Positions 8,467-18,503 of a stretch of 64,000 bases of DNA are shown here, one piece after another (the first letter of the stretch is position 1; every line of letters begins with the position of its first letter). The notes under the pieces were generated by a model, which had not been told where the DNA came from, made no database searches, and saw nothing but the letters and a program-made list of their open reading frames with translations. A program made the translations under genes and the position numbers. Source of the stretch: VRUE01 sp035605695 (GTDB lineage Bacteria; Actinomycetota; Thermoleophilia; Solirubrobacterales; 70-9); the NCBI GenBank assembly GCA_035605695.1, contig DATNGZ010000019.1:62001-126000 (forward strand). Reading direction: 5' to 3'.

Positions 8467-8940
8467 GTGGACTACGCCCCGATCTCGGTTGCGCTCAAGT
8501 TCGGCTTTCTTGTCGTCCTCTACCTCTTCTTGCTCTGGATCGCCCGCAGCGCGCTCAAGGACCTGCGCCGCACCGCCTCGCCCGCGCCCGACGCGACGGG
8601 GTTCCACCAAACGCCGGGCTTCGTGCCGCAGCCCGGCGCCACCGACGCCTGGCTGGTGGCGGAGCGCGGCGGCGGGCTCGAGGCCGGTGAGCGCTTCGAC
8701 CTGATCGGCGGGCTCTCGATCGGCCGTTCGGCCGAGGCCGACGTGCGGATCGATGACCGCTACGCCTCCGGCGTGCACGCCAGGATCTTCAGTCGCGATG
8801 GCCGAACTTACGTGGAGGACATGAACTCGACCAACGGAACGCTGCTCAACGACGCCACCCTGAGTGGGGAGGCAGAGCTGATCGACGGCGACCTTGTGCG
8901 GATCGGCGACACCGAGTTCAGGTACGAGGCATCGGGATAG
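8467..8940 (+). CDS. fhaB: FhaB/FipA-type membrane FHA protein
   Basis: 157 aa, GTG start 8 nt after fhaA. One N-terminal membrane helix (VALKFGFLVVLYLFLLWIA, about residues 8-26) precedes a linker and a cytoplasmic FHA domain (SIGRSAEADVRIDDRYASGVHARI, MNSTNGTLLN). FHA domains bind phosphothreonine. In mycobacteria the equivalent gene sits in the same cluster and links the kinases to septal and wall proteins. The stop codon abuts the pstP start (8938-8940 then 8941), indicating tight coupling. Confidence 0.9.
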   Translation: MDYAPISVALKFGFLVVLYLFLLWIARSALKDLRRTASPAPDATGFHQTPGFVPQPGATDAWLVAERGGGLEAGERFDLIGGLSIGRSAEADVRIDDRYASGVHARIFSRDGRTYVEDMNSTNGTLLNDATLSGEAELIDGDLVRIGDTEFRYEASG

Positions 8941-10164
8941 ATGCTGAGGATCGACGACCAGGCCTTCCGCTCCGACACGGGGCGCCAGCGCAACGCCAAC
9001 GAGGACTCCTTCTTCGTGCGGCCGCCAATCTTCGTCGTCGCCGACGGCATGGGCGGCGCCCAGGCGGGCGAGGTCGCCTCGAAGGCGGCCGCCGACGCCT
9101 TCGACATCGATCTTCCCGATGGCTCGCCCGAGCGGATCCTGCGCGAGACGATCGTCACCGCCAACCGCAACATCCACGAGCTCGCCCGCAACGATCCCTC
9201 ACGGGCGGGGATGGGGACGACGCTGACCGCGGCAATCGTCAACGCCCAGGCCGAAGAGGTCGCGATCGGCCACGTCGGCGATAGCCGCGCCTACCGCCTG
9301 CGCGCTGGTCGCCTCGAGCAGCTGACCCGCGACCACTCGCTGGTCGAGGAGATGCGCCGCAAGGGCCAGCTCACCGACGCTCAGGCCGAGGACCACCCGC
9401 AGCGCTCGATCATCACCCGGGCGCTCGGTCCCGAACCCGAGGTCGAGCCCGACGTGCAGACGGTGCCGGCCGCGCCGGGCGACGTCTTCCTGATCTGCTC
9501 CGACGGGCTGACGACGATGCTGAGCGAGGAGCAGATCGGCAAGCTGCTCGCCGGCGCTACCTCGATGGACGCGGCGGTGCGGGCGCTGGTCGACGAAGCC
9601 AACCGCGCCGGCGGCCGCGACAACATCACCGCGCTCGCTTTCCGGCTCGAAGACGCGGCAGCGCCGCAGCAGAGCCACGAGGACGCGACGCTGATCGGCA
9701 GCACCGCGGCCGAGGCGGGTTTGACCACGACCGAGGTGCGCCGCCGCGCAGCGGCCGCCGCCGCGCGCGAGCGACGCGAGCAAGTCGCCGCGAACCAACC
9801 ACGCCGCGGCTTGCGCCGGGCGGCGATGGCCCTCGCGGTCGTCGCTGTGCTCGCTGCCCTCGCCTTCGGCGCCTGGTACGGCAACCGCCAGGTCTGGTTC
9901 CTCGGCACCGACGACAGCGGCCGCGTCGCCCTCTACCGCGGCCTGCCGTATGAGCTGCCCTTCGGGATCAACCTCTACGAGGAGCGCTACGCGAGCCCGA
10001 TCCAGGCCGAGGCGCTGCCGCCGCGACGACGCGAAGCAGCCATCGGCCACGACCTGCGCTCACGCGACGACGCCGTCTCGCTGATCGAAGACATCGAACG
10101 GGCTGCCGAAAACCCGCCCGCGGCGGACGCGGAAGCGCGGACACGAGGCAGCCGGGGACGATGA
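8941..10164 (+). CDS. pstP: PP2C-family serine/threonine phosphatase, membrane-anchored
   Basis: 407 aa. The PP2C domain covers about 1-240 with metal-binding motifs VADGMGGAQAGEVAS, GHVGDSRAYRL, CSDGLTTML and GRDNITALAF. A basic Arg/Ala-rich linker leads to one transmembrane helix (AMALAVVAVLAALAFGAWYG, about residues 293-312) and a short exterior tail. This is the architecture of mycobacterial PstP, the phosphatase opposing PknA and PknB. It lies between fhaB and rodA in the conserved order. Confidence 0.94.
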   Translation: MLRIDDQAFRSDTGRQRNANEDSFFVRPPIFVVADGMGGAQAGEVASKAAADAFDIDLPDGSPERILRETIVTANRNIHELARNDPSRAGMGTTLTAAIVNAQAEEVAIGHVGDSRAYRLRAGRLEQLTRDHSLVEEMRRKGQLTDAQAEDHPQRSIITRALGPEPEVEPDVQTVPAAPGDVFLICSDGLTTMLSEEQIGKLLAGATSMDAAVRALVDEANRAGGRDNITALAFRLEDAAAPQQSHEDATLIGSTAAEAGLTTTEVRRRAAAAAARERREQVAANQPRRGLRRAAMALAVVAVLAALAFGAWYGNRQVWFLGTDDSGRVALYRGLPYELPFGINLYEERYASPIQAEALPPRRREAAIGHDLRSRDDAVSLIEDIERAAENPPAADAEARTRGSRGR

Positions 10165-10204
10165 GCGTGTCCGCGCGGGAGCAGAGTACGCGGGCGGAAC
10201 TTTG

Positions 10205-11536
10205 ATGTCTGCCCGCAACCGGGAGCTGTTTGCCCTCGTCCCGGTCGCCATGCTGCTCACCGCCGGCTTCGCCGCGGTCTTCGCCCAGGAGAGCTCGCAG
10301 CTCGACAACCTCAGCCTGATCTACGGCGCCTACTTCTTCGCCGTCTGCCTCGCGACCCACATCTATCTGCGCATGCGCCTGCCCGACGCGGATCCCTATC
10401 TCTTCCCCCTGGCGGCTCTGCTGATGGCCTTCGGCTTGGTGATGATCTACCGGATCGACGCCGACCTCGCCCGCGACCAGGCCAACTGGTTCGTCCTTGG
10501 GCTTGTGCTCTTCGCCCTGACTATCCAGTTCCTGCGCGACTACGACGTGCTCGAGCGCTACCGGTACACGATCGCCGTGGTCGGGCTGCTGCTCTTGCTG
10601 GCCCCGCGCTTGCCGGGGATCGGCGAACAGGTCAACGGCGCCTACCTCGGGGTCAAGGCCGGTCCGCTCGCCTTTCAGCCGGCCGAGTTCTCGAAGATCT
10701 GCCTGGTCGTCTTCCTCGCCAGTTACCTGCGCGAGCACCGCGAGGTGCTGATCGTCGGCGCCCGCCGGGTGCTGGGGGTGACGCTGCCGCCGCTTAAGCA
10801 CTTCGGTCCGATGCTGGTCGTCTGGGGCGCCTCGATGTTCATGCTCGTCTTCATCCGCGACCTCGGCAGCTCGCTGATGTTTTTCGCCGCCTTTCTCGCT
10901 CTGCTCTACGTGGCGACCGGGCGCTTCTCCTTCGTCGTGATCGGGATGGCGATGTTCCTCGTCGGCGCCTGGTTCTTTGCCGCGACCGTGCCCCACGTCC
11001 ACGATCGGGTCGAGATCTGGCTTGATCCCTACGCGCATCCCCAGGCGAGCGGCTACCAGATCCTGCAATCGATCTTTTCCCAAGCCGACGGCGGCCTCTT
11101 CGGCAAGGGCTTCGGCCAGGCGCTGATCACGGTTCCGGGCACCGACAACGCCCTCTTGCCTGCGGCCCAGACCGACACGATCTACTCGCTGATCGTCAAC
11201 GAGCTCGGCCTCTTCGGCGCTTGCGCGGTGATCCTCACCTACCTCCTGATCGCGGCGCGCGGCTTCAAGATCGCCCTGCTCTCCGCCGACGGCTTCTCGA
11301 AGCTGCTGGCGACCGGCCTCACCGCGGTCTTCTCGATCCAGGCCTTCGTGATCATCGGCGGCGTCACCAGGGTGATCCCGCTGACCGGCGTTACCCTGCC
11401 CTTCATCAGCTACGGCGGCAGCTCGATCGTCGCCAACTTCGTCCTCCTCGCGCTGCTCTTGCTCGTTTCCGACCGCGCCCGCCGCGAGGCGGGAGTCGGC
11501 GCTCGCTCCGGCGACCTTGTCCTGGGGAAGACCTGA
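10205..11536 (+). CDS. rodA: RodA/FtsW-family SEDS peptidoglycan glycosyltransferase
   Basis: Polymerises lipid II into glycan strands, paired with a class B penicillin-binding protein. 443 aa with about 10-12 membrane segments. Family signatures include FQPAEFSKICLVVFLASYL (with the catalytic-loop region following), DLGSSLMFFAAFLALLY and the C-terminal LPFISYGGSSIVANF. The ATG at 10205 is preferred over the TTG one codon upstream. It is followed at one base by the pbpA GTG, so the SEDS/bPBP pair is translationally coupled. Confidence 0.93.
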   Translation: MSARNRELFALVPVAMLLTAGFAAVFAQESSQLDNLSLIYGAYFFAVCLATHIYLRMRLPDADPYLFPLAALLMAFGLVMIYRIDADLARDQANWFVLGLVLFALTIQFLRDYDVLERYRYTIAVVGLLLLLAPRLPGIGEQVNGAYLGVKAGPLAFQPAEFSKICLVVFLASYLREHREVLIVGARRVLGVTLPPLKHFGPMLVVWGASMFMLVFIRDLGSSLMFFAAFLALLYVATGRFSFVVIGMAMFLVGAWFFAATVPHVHDRVEIWLDPYAHPQASGYQILQSIFSQADGGLFGKGFGQALITVPGTDNALLPAAQTDTIYSLIVNELGLFGACAVILTYLLIAARGFKIALLSADGFSKLLATGLTAVFSIQAFVIIGGVTRVIPLTGVTLPFISYGGSSIVANFVLLALLLLVSDRARREAGVGARSGDLVLGKT

Positions 11537-11537
11537 G

Positions 11538-12998
11538 GTGAACCGCCAGATCGTCAAGCTCTTCGGCCTCGTCGTCGTCCTTTTCGCGGTGTTGGTCGGC
11601 TTCACCTCGTACTGGGCGGTCTTCGACGCCGCCTCGCTGAAGGGAAAGGACGCCAACAAGCGCCCGCTGCTCGAGCAGCAGCAGATCAAGCGCGGCCGCA
11701 TCCTCGCCGCCGACGGCACCGTGATCGCCCGCTCGGTGCCGAAGGGGCACGGCTCCGGCCTGCGTTACGTGCGCCGTTATCCCGAGGGCTCGCTCTACGG
11801 TCACCCGATCGGCTACAGCTTCGTCCAGTTCGGCGACAGCGAGTTCGAGCAGTTCCACAACGACGAGCTGGTCGGCAACGAATCTGAATTCAGCTCGATT
11901 CTCGACCAGCTGCGCGGCGCCAAGCAGGAGGGAAACGACGTCGTCACCAACCTCGACCCGACGGCGCAGGCGACGGCGCTGGAAGACCTGAGCGAAGCCG
12001 GTTTCGGCGCTGTCGTCGCGATCGAGCCGCAGAGTGGCCGGGTGCGGGTGGCGGCCTCAAACCCGCCCTACGACCCCAACCGCGTGCCCTACGAATACTC
12101 GAAGCTGAGCACGAACAAAATAGAAACGCCGCTCTTCAACCGCGCCACCCAGGGTCAGTACCCGCCGGGCTCGACCTTCAAGGTCGTGACCGCGGCGGCG
12201 GGCCTGGAAAGCGGCGTGATCACGCCGGAAACGCCGATCGATGCGCCGGGCTCACTCGAAGTGGAAGGGACGCCGCTCGAAAACGACTTTGGCCTGGACT
12301 TTCCCGGGGCGACCCTGGATGAAGCGCTGACCAACTCGGTCAACACCTGGTTCGGCCAGCTCGGCCAGCGACTGGGCAACGACACCCTGTTCGAATACAT
12401 GGAACGTTTTGGCTTCAACTCGACTCCGGCGATCGACCTTCCTGCCGGCGAGGTCTCCAAGAGCGGCGTCTTCAACGAAGAAGGCGAACTGCTGGGCGCC
12501 AACGATCCGGTCGACCTGGCCCGGGTGGCGATCGGCCAGGAGCGGCTGGCGGTGACGCCGCTGCAGATGGCGCTGGTCGCGGCCGCGATCGCAAACAAGG
12601 GTAAGGAGATGAAGCCGCAGATCTGGAGCCGCGTCGTCGACCCCGACGGCCGCGTGACCAAACGCCTCGACCCCTCCCAGTACAGTCAGCCGATCAGCGC
12701 CGAGACCGCCGAAGAGCTGACCACCGCGATGGAAGGCGTCGTCAGCGAAGGCACCGGTACCAACGCGGAGATTCCCGGCGTGGCGGTAGCGGGCAAGACC
12801 GGCACGGCGGAAACGCCCGGCAACGAAGCCTGCGGCGGCGGCGAAGAAGAGAACCAGGCTTGGTTCATTGGCTTCGCCCCGGCCGACGACCCGAAGATCG
12901 CGATCGCGGCGACGGTTGAGTGCACGGAAGAATTCGGCAACGATGTAGCCGCCCCGATATTTCGCGACGTGGCAGAAACGATCCTCAACGGTGAATGA
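11538..12998 (+). CDS. pbpA: Class B penicillin-binding protein (transpeptidase)
   Basis: Cross-links peptidoglycan as partner of the adjacent RodA. About 486 aa. One N-terminal membrane anchor (IVKLFGLVVVLFAVLVGF) is followed by a dimerisation/pedestal region (RGRILAADGTVIARS) and the transpeptidase domain with STFK near residue 210, SVN near residue 266 and KTGTAE near residue 420. All catalytic motifs are intact. The GTG at 11538, directly after the rodA stop, removes a poor upstream extension. Ten bases after the stop comes an F3-type hairpin (13008-13056). Confidence 0.94.
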   Translation: MNRQIVKLFGLVVVLFAVLVGFTSYWAVFDAASLKGKDANKRPLLEQQQIKRGRILAADGTVIARSVPKGHGSGLRYVRRYPEGSLYGHPIGYSFVQFGDSEFEQFHNDELVGNESEFSSILDQLRGAKQEGNDVVTNLDPTAQATALEDLSEAGFGAVVAIEPQSGRVRVAASNPPYDPNRVPYEYSKLSTNKIETPLFNRATQGQYPPGSTFKVVTAAAGLESGVITPETPIDAPGSLEVEGTPLENDFGLDFPGATLDEALTNSVNTWFGQLGQRLGNDTLFEYMERFGFNSTPAIDLPAGEVSKSGVFNEEGELLGANDPVDLARVAIGQERLAVTPLQMALVAAAIANKGKEMKPQIWSRVVDPDGRVTKRLDPSQYSQPISAETAEELTTAMEGVVSEGTGTNAEIPGVAVAGKTGTAETPGNEACGGGEEENQAWFIGFAPADDPKIAIAATVECTEEFGNDVAAPIFRDVAETILNGE

Positions 12999-13007
12999 GA
13001 GACTGCC

Positions 13008-13056
13008 GCCGATGGGCCTAAAACAAGAGCCGGGGTCGTGTTTTAGGCCCGTCGGC
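13008..13056. repeat. Palindrome F3, copy 1 (18-bp arms), possible terminator between pbpA and pknB
   Basis: Arms 13008-13025 and 13039-13056 pair over 18 bp with one G-T wobble, enclosing a 13-nt loop. On the minus strand the arm and loop read ACGGGCC.AAAACACGACCCCGGCTC, matching the palindrome inside dnaE2 at 62710-62760. There is no U-tract. The strong hairpin just after pbpA could attenuate transcription into pknB. Confidence 0.75.
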
Positions 13057-13069
13057 TGCGAGGTGGCAC

Positions 13070-14941
13070 GTGGCTGAGGTGACGCAGGGGTCCGTGGTGG
13101 ATGGGCGCTACACGGTGTTGCAGCGGATTGGGTCCGGCGGGATGGCTGACGTTTGGCTCGCTGACGACACGCACCTGCAGCGGCGGGTCGCGCTCAAGGT
13201 CCTGCACGGGCGCTTTGCGCAGGACGGCGAGTTCGTCGCACGCTTTCGCCGCGAGGCCGAGGCGGCGGCTGCCCTGCAGCACCCCAACGTGGTCGCCGTC
13301 TTCGACCGCGGCGACGTCGATGGCACGTACTACATCGCGATGCAGTACCTCGAGGGGCGCACGCTGAAGCAGCTGATCGACGCCGGGCTGACGCCCGAGC
13401 AGGCGGTCGGCCTGATCCGCCAGGTGCTCGAGGGCGCCCGCTTCGCCCACCGCCACGGCGTCGTCCACCGTGACCTTAAGCCGCAAAACGTGATCGTCGA
13501 CGCCGACGGCAAGGCGACGGTGACCGATTTCGGCATCGCTCGCGCCGGGGTCTCGGAGATCACCCAGGCAGGCTCGGTGATGGGCACGCCGCACTACCTC
13601 TCGCCCGAGCAGGCGCAGGGCTTCGACGTGACCGCGGTCTCCGACCTCTACTCGATCGGGGTGATGCTCTACGAGGCGCTCACCGGCCGGGTTCCCTTCG
13701 AGGCCGACAGCGCCGTGGCGGTGGCGATGAAACAGGTCTCGCAGCCGCCGCAGCGGCCGAGCTCGATCAATCCCCAGATCTCACCGGCGCTCGATGCCGT
13801 GGTGATGCGGGCGCTTGAAAAGGAGCCCGGCCAGCGCTTCCAGAGCGCCGACGCTTTCATCGCCGCGCTTGACGCCGCGCTCAAGGACCCCGGCGTCGAC
13901 GGCGGGACAGCGGCCTTCGCGGCGCTGCCGCCGATCGTCGCCATCCCGGAGGAGCCGATCGAGGAGGGCGAGGAGGAGAAGTCGCGACGGCTGATCTGGA
14001 TCCTGGTCGCGGCCGCGGTCCTGATCGGGTTGCTGGTCGGCTTCGCGCTGACCCGCGACACGACCACCGAGGTCCCCAACGTGACAGGCGAATCGCTCAA
14101 CCTCGCCTTCGCCCGCCTCCAGCAGGACGGTTTCAACGTCGGCGAAGTGAAGCGGGTTGAGCGCGAAGCGCCTGCCAACACCGTGCTCGAGCAGGACCCC
14201 GCCGCCTCGCCACCGGCTGACGAAGCCTCGCTTGACTGCGCCTTCCTCAGCTTCTTCTGCTCGAAGCCGAAGGTGATGCTGACCGTCAGCGCCGGCCCGG
14301 GCAGCGCCAAGGTTCCCTCGACCGCTGGCATGACCACCGCCGAAGCCGAGGAAGAGCTTGAAGCTGCCGGGTTCAAGTCCGAGGTCGCGACGGTGTACTC
14401 GGAAAACGTCGAAGAAGGATTGGTCATCCACTCCAAGCCCAGCGGCGGCGAAACCGCCACCCGAGGCACCGAGGTCGTTCTCACCGTCTCCAAAGGGCCC
14501 AAGCTGGCGACGGTGCCGGTGCTGGCCGGGACCCAGCGCTCGGTCGCGGTGCAGCAGATCCGCGGCCGCGGCTTCACCCCCAGCGTCGAAGAAGAAGTGA
14601 GCTCGAAGCCGGCCGGAGAGGTGATCCGCCAAACGCCCAACGCTGGCTCGCAGCTTCCCGCCGGCTCGACTGTCGCCATCGTCGTCTCCAAGGGGGAAAC
14701 GAAGGCGACGGTGCCTAACGTGATTGGCAAGCTGCGCGCCGAGGCGGTGGAAACGCTGCGGGCGGAAGGGCTGAAGCCGACCGTGAACGAAACCGAAACC
14801 GAAGTCCCCTCCCAGGTCGGCCGCATTACCGACCAGTTCCCGCCGCCGGGCTCCGAAGTGAAGCCGGGGTCGGCGGTCACCGTGGTCGTCGGCAAGCAGA
14901 CGAGGGCCGCCGCCGAACCGGAAACCGGCCTCGAAGAATGA
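13070..14941 (+). CDS. pknB: PASTA-domain serine/threonine kinase, PknB type
   Basis: 623 aa. Kinase domain about 10-275: IGSGGMADVWLADD, VHRDLKPQNVIVD, DFGIARAG, YLSPEQAQG. One membrane helix follows (LIWILVAAAVLIGLLVGFAL, about 305-324), then four extracellular PASTA repeats (about 332-400, 412-476, 479-545, 546-612) that in this family bind muropeptides or lipid II. The first repeat is unusual: an insertion around LDCAFLSFFCSKPK supplies two cysteines that could form a disulphide. The GTG at 13070 gives the standard short N-terminus. The stop overlaps ddl by ATGA. Confidence 0.95.
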   Translation: MAEVTQGSVVDGRYTVLQRIGSGGMADVWLADDTHLQRRVALKVLHGRFAQDGEFVARFRREAEAAAALQHPNVVAVFDRGDVDGTYYIAMQYLEGRTLKQLIDAGLTPEQAVGLIRQVLEGARFAHRHGVVHRDLKPQNVIVDADGKATVTDFGIARAGVSEITQAGSVMGTPHYLSPEQAQGFDVTAVSDLYSIGVMLYEALTGRVPFEADSAVAVAMKQVSQPPQRPSSINPQISPALDAVVMRALEKEPGQRFQSADAFIAALDAALKDPGVDGGTAAFAALPPIVAIPEEPIEEGEEEKSRRLIWILVAAAVLIGLLVGFALTRDTTTEVPNVTGESLNLAFARLQQDGFNVGEVKRVEREAPANTVLEQDPAASPPADEASLDCAFLSFFCSKPKVMLTVSAGPGSAKVPSTAGMTTAEAEEELEAAGFKSEVATVYSENVEEGLVIHSKPSGGETATRGTEVVLTVSKGPKLATVPVLAGTQRSVAVQQIRGRGFTPSVEEEVSSKPAGEVIRQTPNAGSQLPAGSTVAIVVSKGETKATVPNVIGKLRAEAVETLRAEGLKPTVNETETEVPSQVGRITDQFPPPGSEVKPGSAVTVVVGKQTRAAAEPETGLEE

Positions 14942-15903
14942 GGGCCGCGGTTCTCAGCGGTGGCCGCTCCTCCGAGCACGACGTCTCGCTGCGCTCGGGT
15001 GAGGCGGTGGCGCGGGGCCTGGAGGAGGCTGGCCACGAGGCGGTGCGAGTGAAGATCTCGCGCGGGGGCGCCTGGAGCTGGAACGGGGCGGCGGTCGAGC
15101 TGAGGCCCGGCGCCGGGCTGCTGGACTGCGACGTTGCCTTCCCCGCCCTGCACGGCCCCTTTGGCGAGGACGGCAGCGTGCAAGGCCTGCTCGAGTGGCT
15201 CGACCTGCCTTACGTTGGCTCCGACGTCCTCTCCTCGGCTGTCTGCATGGACAAGCTGACGCTGAAGCGCCTTTTTGCCCAGGCCAGAGTCCCGCAGGTC
15301 AATTTCGTCGCGGCCGGGGAGCCCGGCTGGCGCGAGCGCTGCGAGTCGATGGGCCTGCCGCTCTGGGTTAAGCCCTCGCGACTCGGCTCGAGCGTCGGCA
15401 TCAGCAAAGTCGAGGCACTCGATGACTTGGACGCGGCGGTCGAGCTGGCTCGCCGCCACGACCCGCGAGTGATCGTCGAGGCCCCCGCCTCGGGTCGCGA
15501 GGTCGAGTGCTCGCTGTTGGGCAACGAGGAAGTTGAGGCCTCCCAGCCCGGCGAGGTGACCGCCCACGCTGATTGGTACGACTACGAGACCAAGTACCGC
15601 GAGGGGGGCATGGACCTTGCCGTGCCGGCACCGATTTCCGACGATCAGCTCGCCCGCGTGCGCGAGCTCGCCATCACCGCCTTCGAGCTAGGCGGCTGCG
15701 CCGGCCTCGCCCGCTGCGACTTCTTCCTCGAGCCCGACGGCTCCGTCCTCGTCAACGAGATCAACACCATGCCCGGCTTCACCGAGACCAGCGTCTACGC
15801 CAAGCTCTGGGCGGCAAGCGGCCTCGAGTATCCGGCACTCTGCGACCGCCTGGTCACGCTTGCGGTCGAGCGCCACCAGCGGGCAAGCGCCTACGAGTTT
15901 TAG
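14938..15903 (+). CDS. ddl: D-alanine--D-alanine ligase
   Basis: Makes the D-Ala-D-Ala dipeptide for peptidoglycan precursors. 321 aa, ATP-grasp fold. The N-terminus GGRSSEHDVSLRSGEAV is the family's HE signature. LGSSVGISKV is the nucleotide/substrate loop, and the C-terminal metal site reads RCDFFLEPDGSVLVNEINTMPGFT. Its ATG overlaps the pknB stop, so a wall-precursor enzyme is translationally coupled to the wall-sensing kinase. It converges on the kinase at 15914 with a 10-nt gap. Confidence 0.96.
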   Translation: MRAAVLSGGRSSEHDVSLRSGEAVARGLEEAGHEAVRVKISRGGAWSWNGAAVELRPGAGLLDCDVAFPALHGPFGEDGSVQGLLEWLDLPYVGSDVLSSAVCMDKLTLKRLFAQARVPQVNFVAAGEPGWRERCESMGLPLWVKPSRLGSSVGISKVEALDDLDAAVELARRHDPRVIVEAPASGREVECSLLGNEEVEASQPGEVTAHADWYDYETKYREGGMDLAVPAPISDDQLARVRELAITAFELGGCAGLARCDFFLEPDGSVLVNEINTMPGFTETSVYAKLWAASGLEYPALCDRLVTLAVERHQRASAYEF

Positions 15904-15913
15904 CCGGGCGCCG

Positions 15914-17428
15914 TTAGCGCAGCAGTTTGATGTCGCTGATCTCGACCTGGAAGCCGCCGAACTGGTCATGGGCTTCGGAGGCCTTGTTGAACCAGAGCAG
16001 GAAATAGCTGGCCGATTCGTCGACATTGAGATCGATCTCTTCGCTCGAGGAGGCATCAACCACGGTGCCGACTGGTTCTCCCCATTCGGAGAGTTCTTCG
16101 GGCGGGCCCGATGCCGCGGCAAAGACCTCGGCGTCCCAGCCGCTCGTCGGGGTGCGGACGATCATCTTCGCCGGCTTGACCGGGGAGGTCGTCGTCACAT
16201 AGACGCCCACCCCGGGGTCGGGCCCTGTCTTTGTCCCGGCGAAGGTGTCGGATTCGTAGTGCTCTGTTTCCCAGGCGGTGCCGGTCGGGTCGCCGTCGAC
16301 CGTGAGTTCGACCTTGCTGCCGACCTCTTCGCCGTCGCCCTGCGGGTCGTAGTCGGTCGCCGAGCTGATCGAAACCGGGTTGCCCTTGCCCTTGTTGGCG
16401 CCGCCGCCGCCGAAGTCGCCGTTGGAGATCAGTTGAATGACCAGCAGCGTGGCCCCGGCCACGAGCAGCAGCCCGACGATCGCTGCCCAGCTCCAGCGGG
16501 CGCGGCTCGAGAGCGTGCGTTTCGGCGGCGGCACTGCGTCGAGCACGCTGGTCGCCTCGCCGGTGGTCGACCCCGCCCGTGCCGCCTCGACCTCGAGCGC
16601 GGTCGAGAGGTCGTCGATCATCTCGCCGACCTGCTGGTAGCGCTCGGCGGGGTCCTTGGCGGTGGATCGCTCGACTACGAGCGCCACCGCAGCGGAGACG
16701 TCGGGCCTACGCCGCTGCACGTCGGGCAGCTCCTCATTGACGTGCTTCATCGCCACCCCAACCTGGCTGTCGGCGGCGAATGGGACCTGGCCGACCAACA
16801 TCTCGTAGAGGACGACGCCGAGCGAGTAAATGTCGGTGCGGGGGTCGACTTTGCGGCCCATTGCCTGCTCGGGGGCGACGTAGTCGGTGGTGCCGAGCAC
16901 GCGCCCGGTCGCGGTCATCCCGTCCTGCTCGAGCTGGCGCGAGATGCCGAAGTCGGTCAGCTTCGCCCGGCCCTCGGCGTCGATCAGGATGTTCTGGGGC
17001 TTGATGTCGCGGTGGACCATGTTGCGGGCGTGGGCAACCGAGAGGCCGCGGGCGATCTCGATCGCGTAGGCGATCGCCTCCTGCGGCTCCAGCGCGCCGT
17101 TGCGGCTGATCCGCTGCTTCAGCGTTTCGCCCTCGACGTACTCGAAGACGATGTAGGGGTGGCCGCCGTCCTCGCCGGCATCGATCACCGAGACCACGTT
17201 GGGATGGGAGAACTTGGCGACCGAGCGGGCCTCCTGGCGGAAGCGCTCGAGCTGGTCGGCCTGCTCGGACATCTCCCGGTGCATCACCTTGACCGCGACT
17301 GGGCGGTCGAGCGTCTGGTCGCGCGCCAGGTAGACGGTCGACATGCCGCCGCTGCCCAGCTTTGCCTCCAGCCGGTAGCGGCCGGAGAGAACCGTTCCGA
17401 TCATTGCGCTGCTTGAGCGAGTTTCCAT
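15914..17428 (-). CDS. Serine/threonine kinase with an extracellular discoidin-like domain
   Basis: 504 aa. Kinase motifs: LGSGGMSTVYLARD, VHRDIKPQNILID, DFGISRQ, YVAPEQAMG. One membrane helix (SWAAIVGLLLVAGATLLVIQLI, about 315-336) precedes a Gly/Asn/Lys linker. The exterior beta-rich domain (about 355-504: TAWETEHYESDTFAGTKTG, GVGVYVTTTS, FGGFQVEISDIKLL) resembles the galactose-binding/discoidin-like tails of some actinobacterial kinases, so its ligand may be carbohydrate. That is an inference. Translation could instead start at Met9 (17404). It is the third kinase in 11 kb. Confidence 0.9.
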   Translation of the reverse strand: METRSSSAMIGTVLSGRYRLEAKLGSGGMSTVYLARDQTLDRPVAVKVMHREMSEQADQLERFRQEARSVAKFSHPNVVSVIDAGEDGGHPYIVFEYVEGETLKQRISRNGALEPQEAIAYAIEIARGLSVAHARNMVHRDIKPQNILIDAEGRAKLTDFGISRQLEQDGMTATGRVLGTTDYVAPEQAMGRKVDPRTDIYSLGVVLYEMLVGQVPFAADSQVGVAMKHVNEELPDVQRRRPDVSAAVALVVERSTAKDPAERYQQVGEMIDDLSTALEVEAARAGSTTGEATSVLDAVPPPKRTLSSRARWSWAAIVGLLLVAGATLLVIQLISNGDFGGGGANKGKGNPVSISSATDYDPQGDGEEVGSKVELTVDGDPTGTAWETEHYESDTFAGTKTGPDPGVGVYVTTTSPVKPAKMIVRTPTSGWDAEVFAAASGPPEELSEWGEPVGTVVDASSSEEIDLNVDESASYFLLWFNKASEAHDQFGGFQVEISDIKLLR

Positions 17429-17456
17429 CTAACTGCTGACATTGTCGGGCACGGTC

Positions 17457-17477
17457 TCGATAGAGGTTCTCTATCGA
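17457..17477. terminator. Short perfect hairpin between purM and the kinase gene
   Basis: Nine-base arms (17457-17465 and 17469-17477) around GTT, with no T-run. It lies 16 nt beyond the purM stop and 29-49 nt upstream of the kinase start on the same strand. It could terminate the dedA-uppP-purM transcript or be an operator for the kinase. Confidence 0.45.
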
Positions 17478-17492
17478 ACCCCGGTCTCCCGC

Positions 17493-18499
<1,007 letters not shown>

Positions 18500-18503
<4 letters not shown>

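Noticed and set aside
9968..11719. Long open frame (583 codons) on the minus strand
   Set aside because: It is antisense to rodA and pbpA, rich in repetitive charged residues typical of GC-rich shadow frames, and the plus-strand genes are unmistakable.
15860..17416. 518-codon open frame on the plus strand
   Set aside because: Antisense to the kinase at 15914-17428, which has all kinase motifs.
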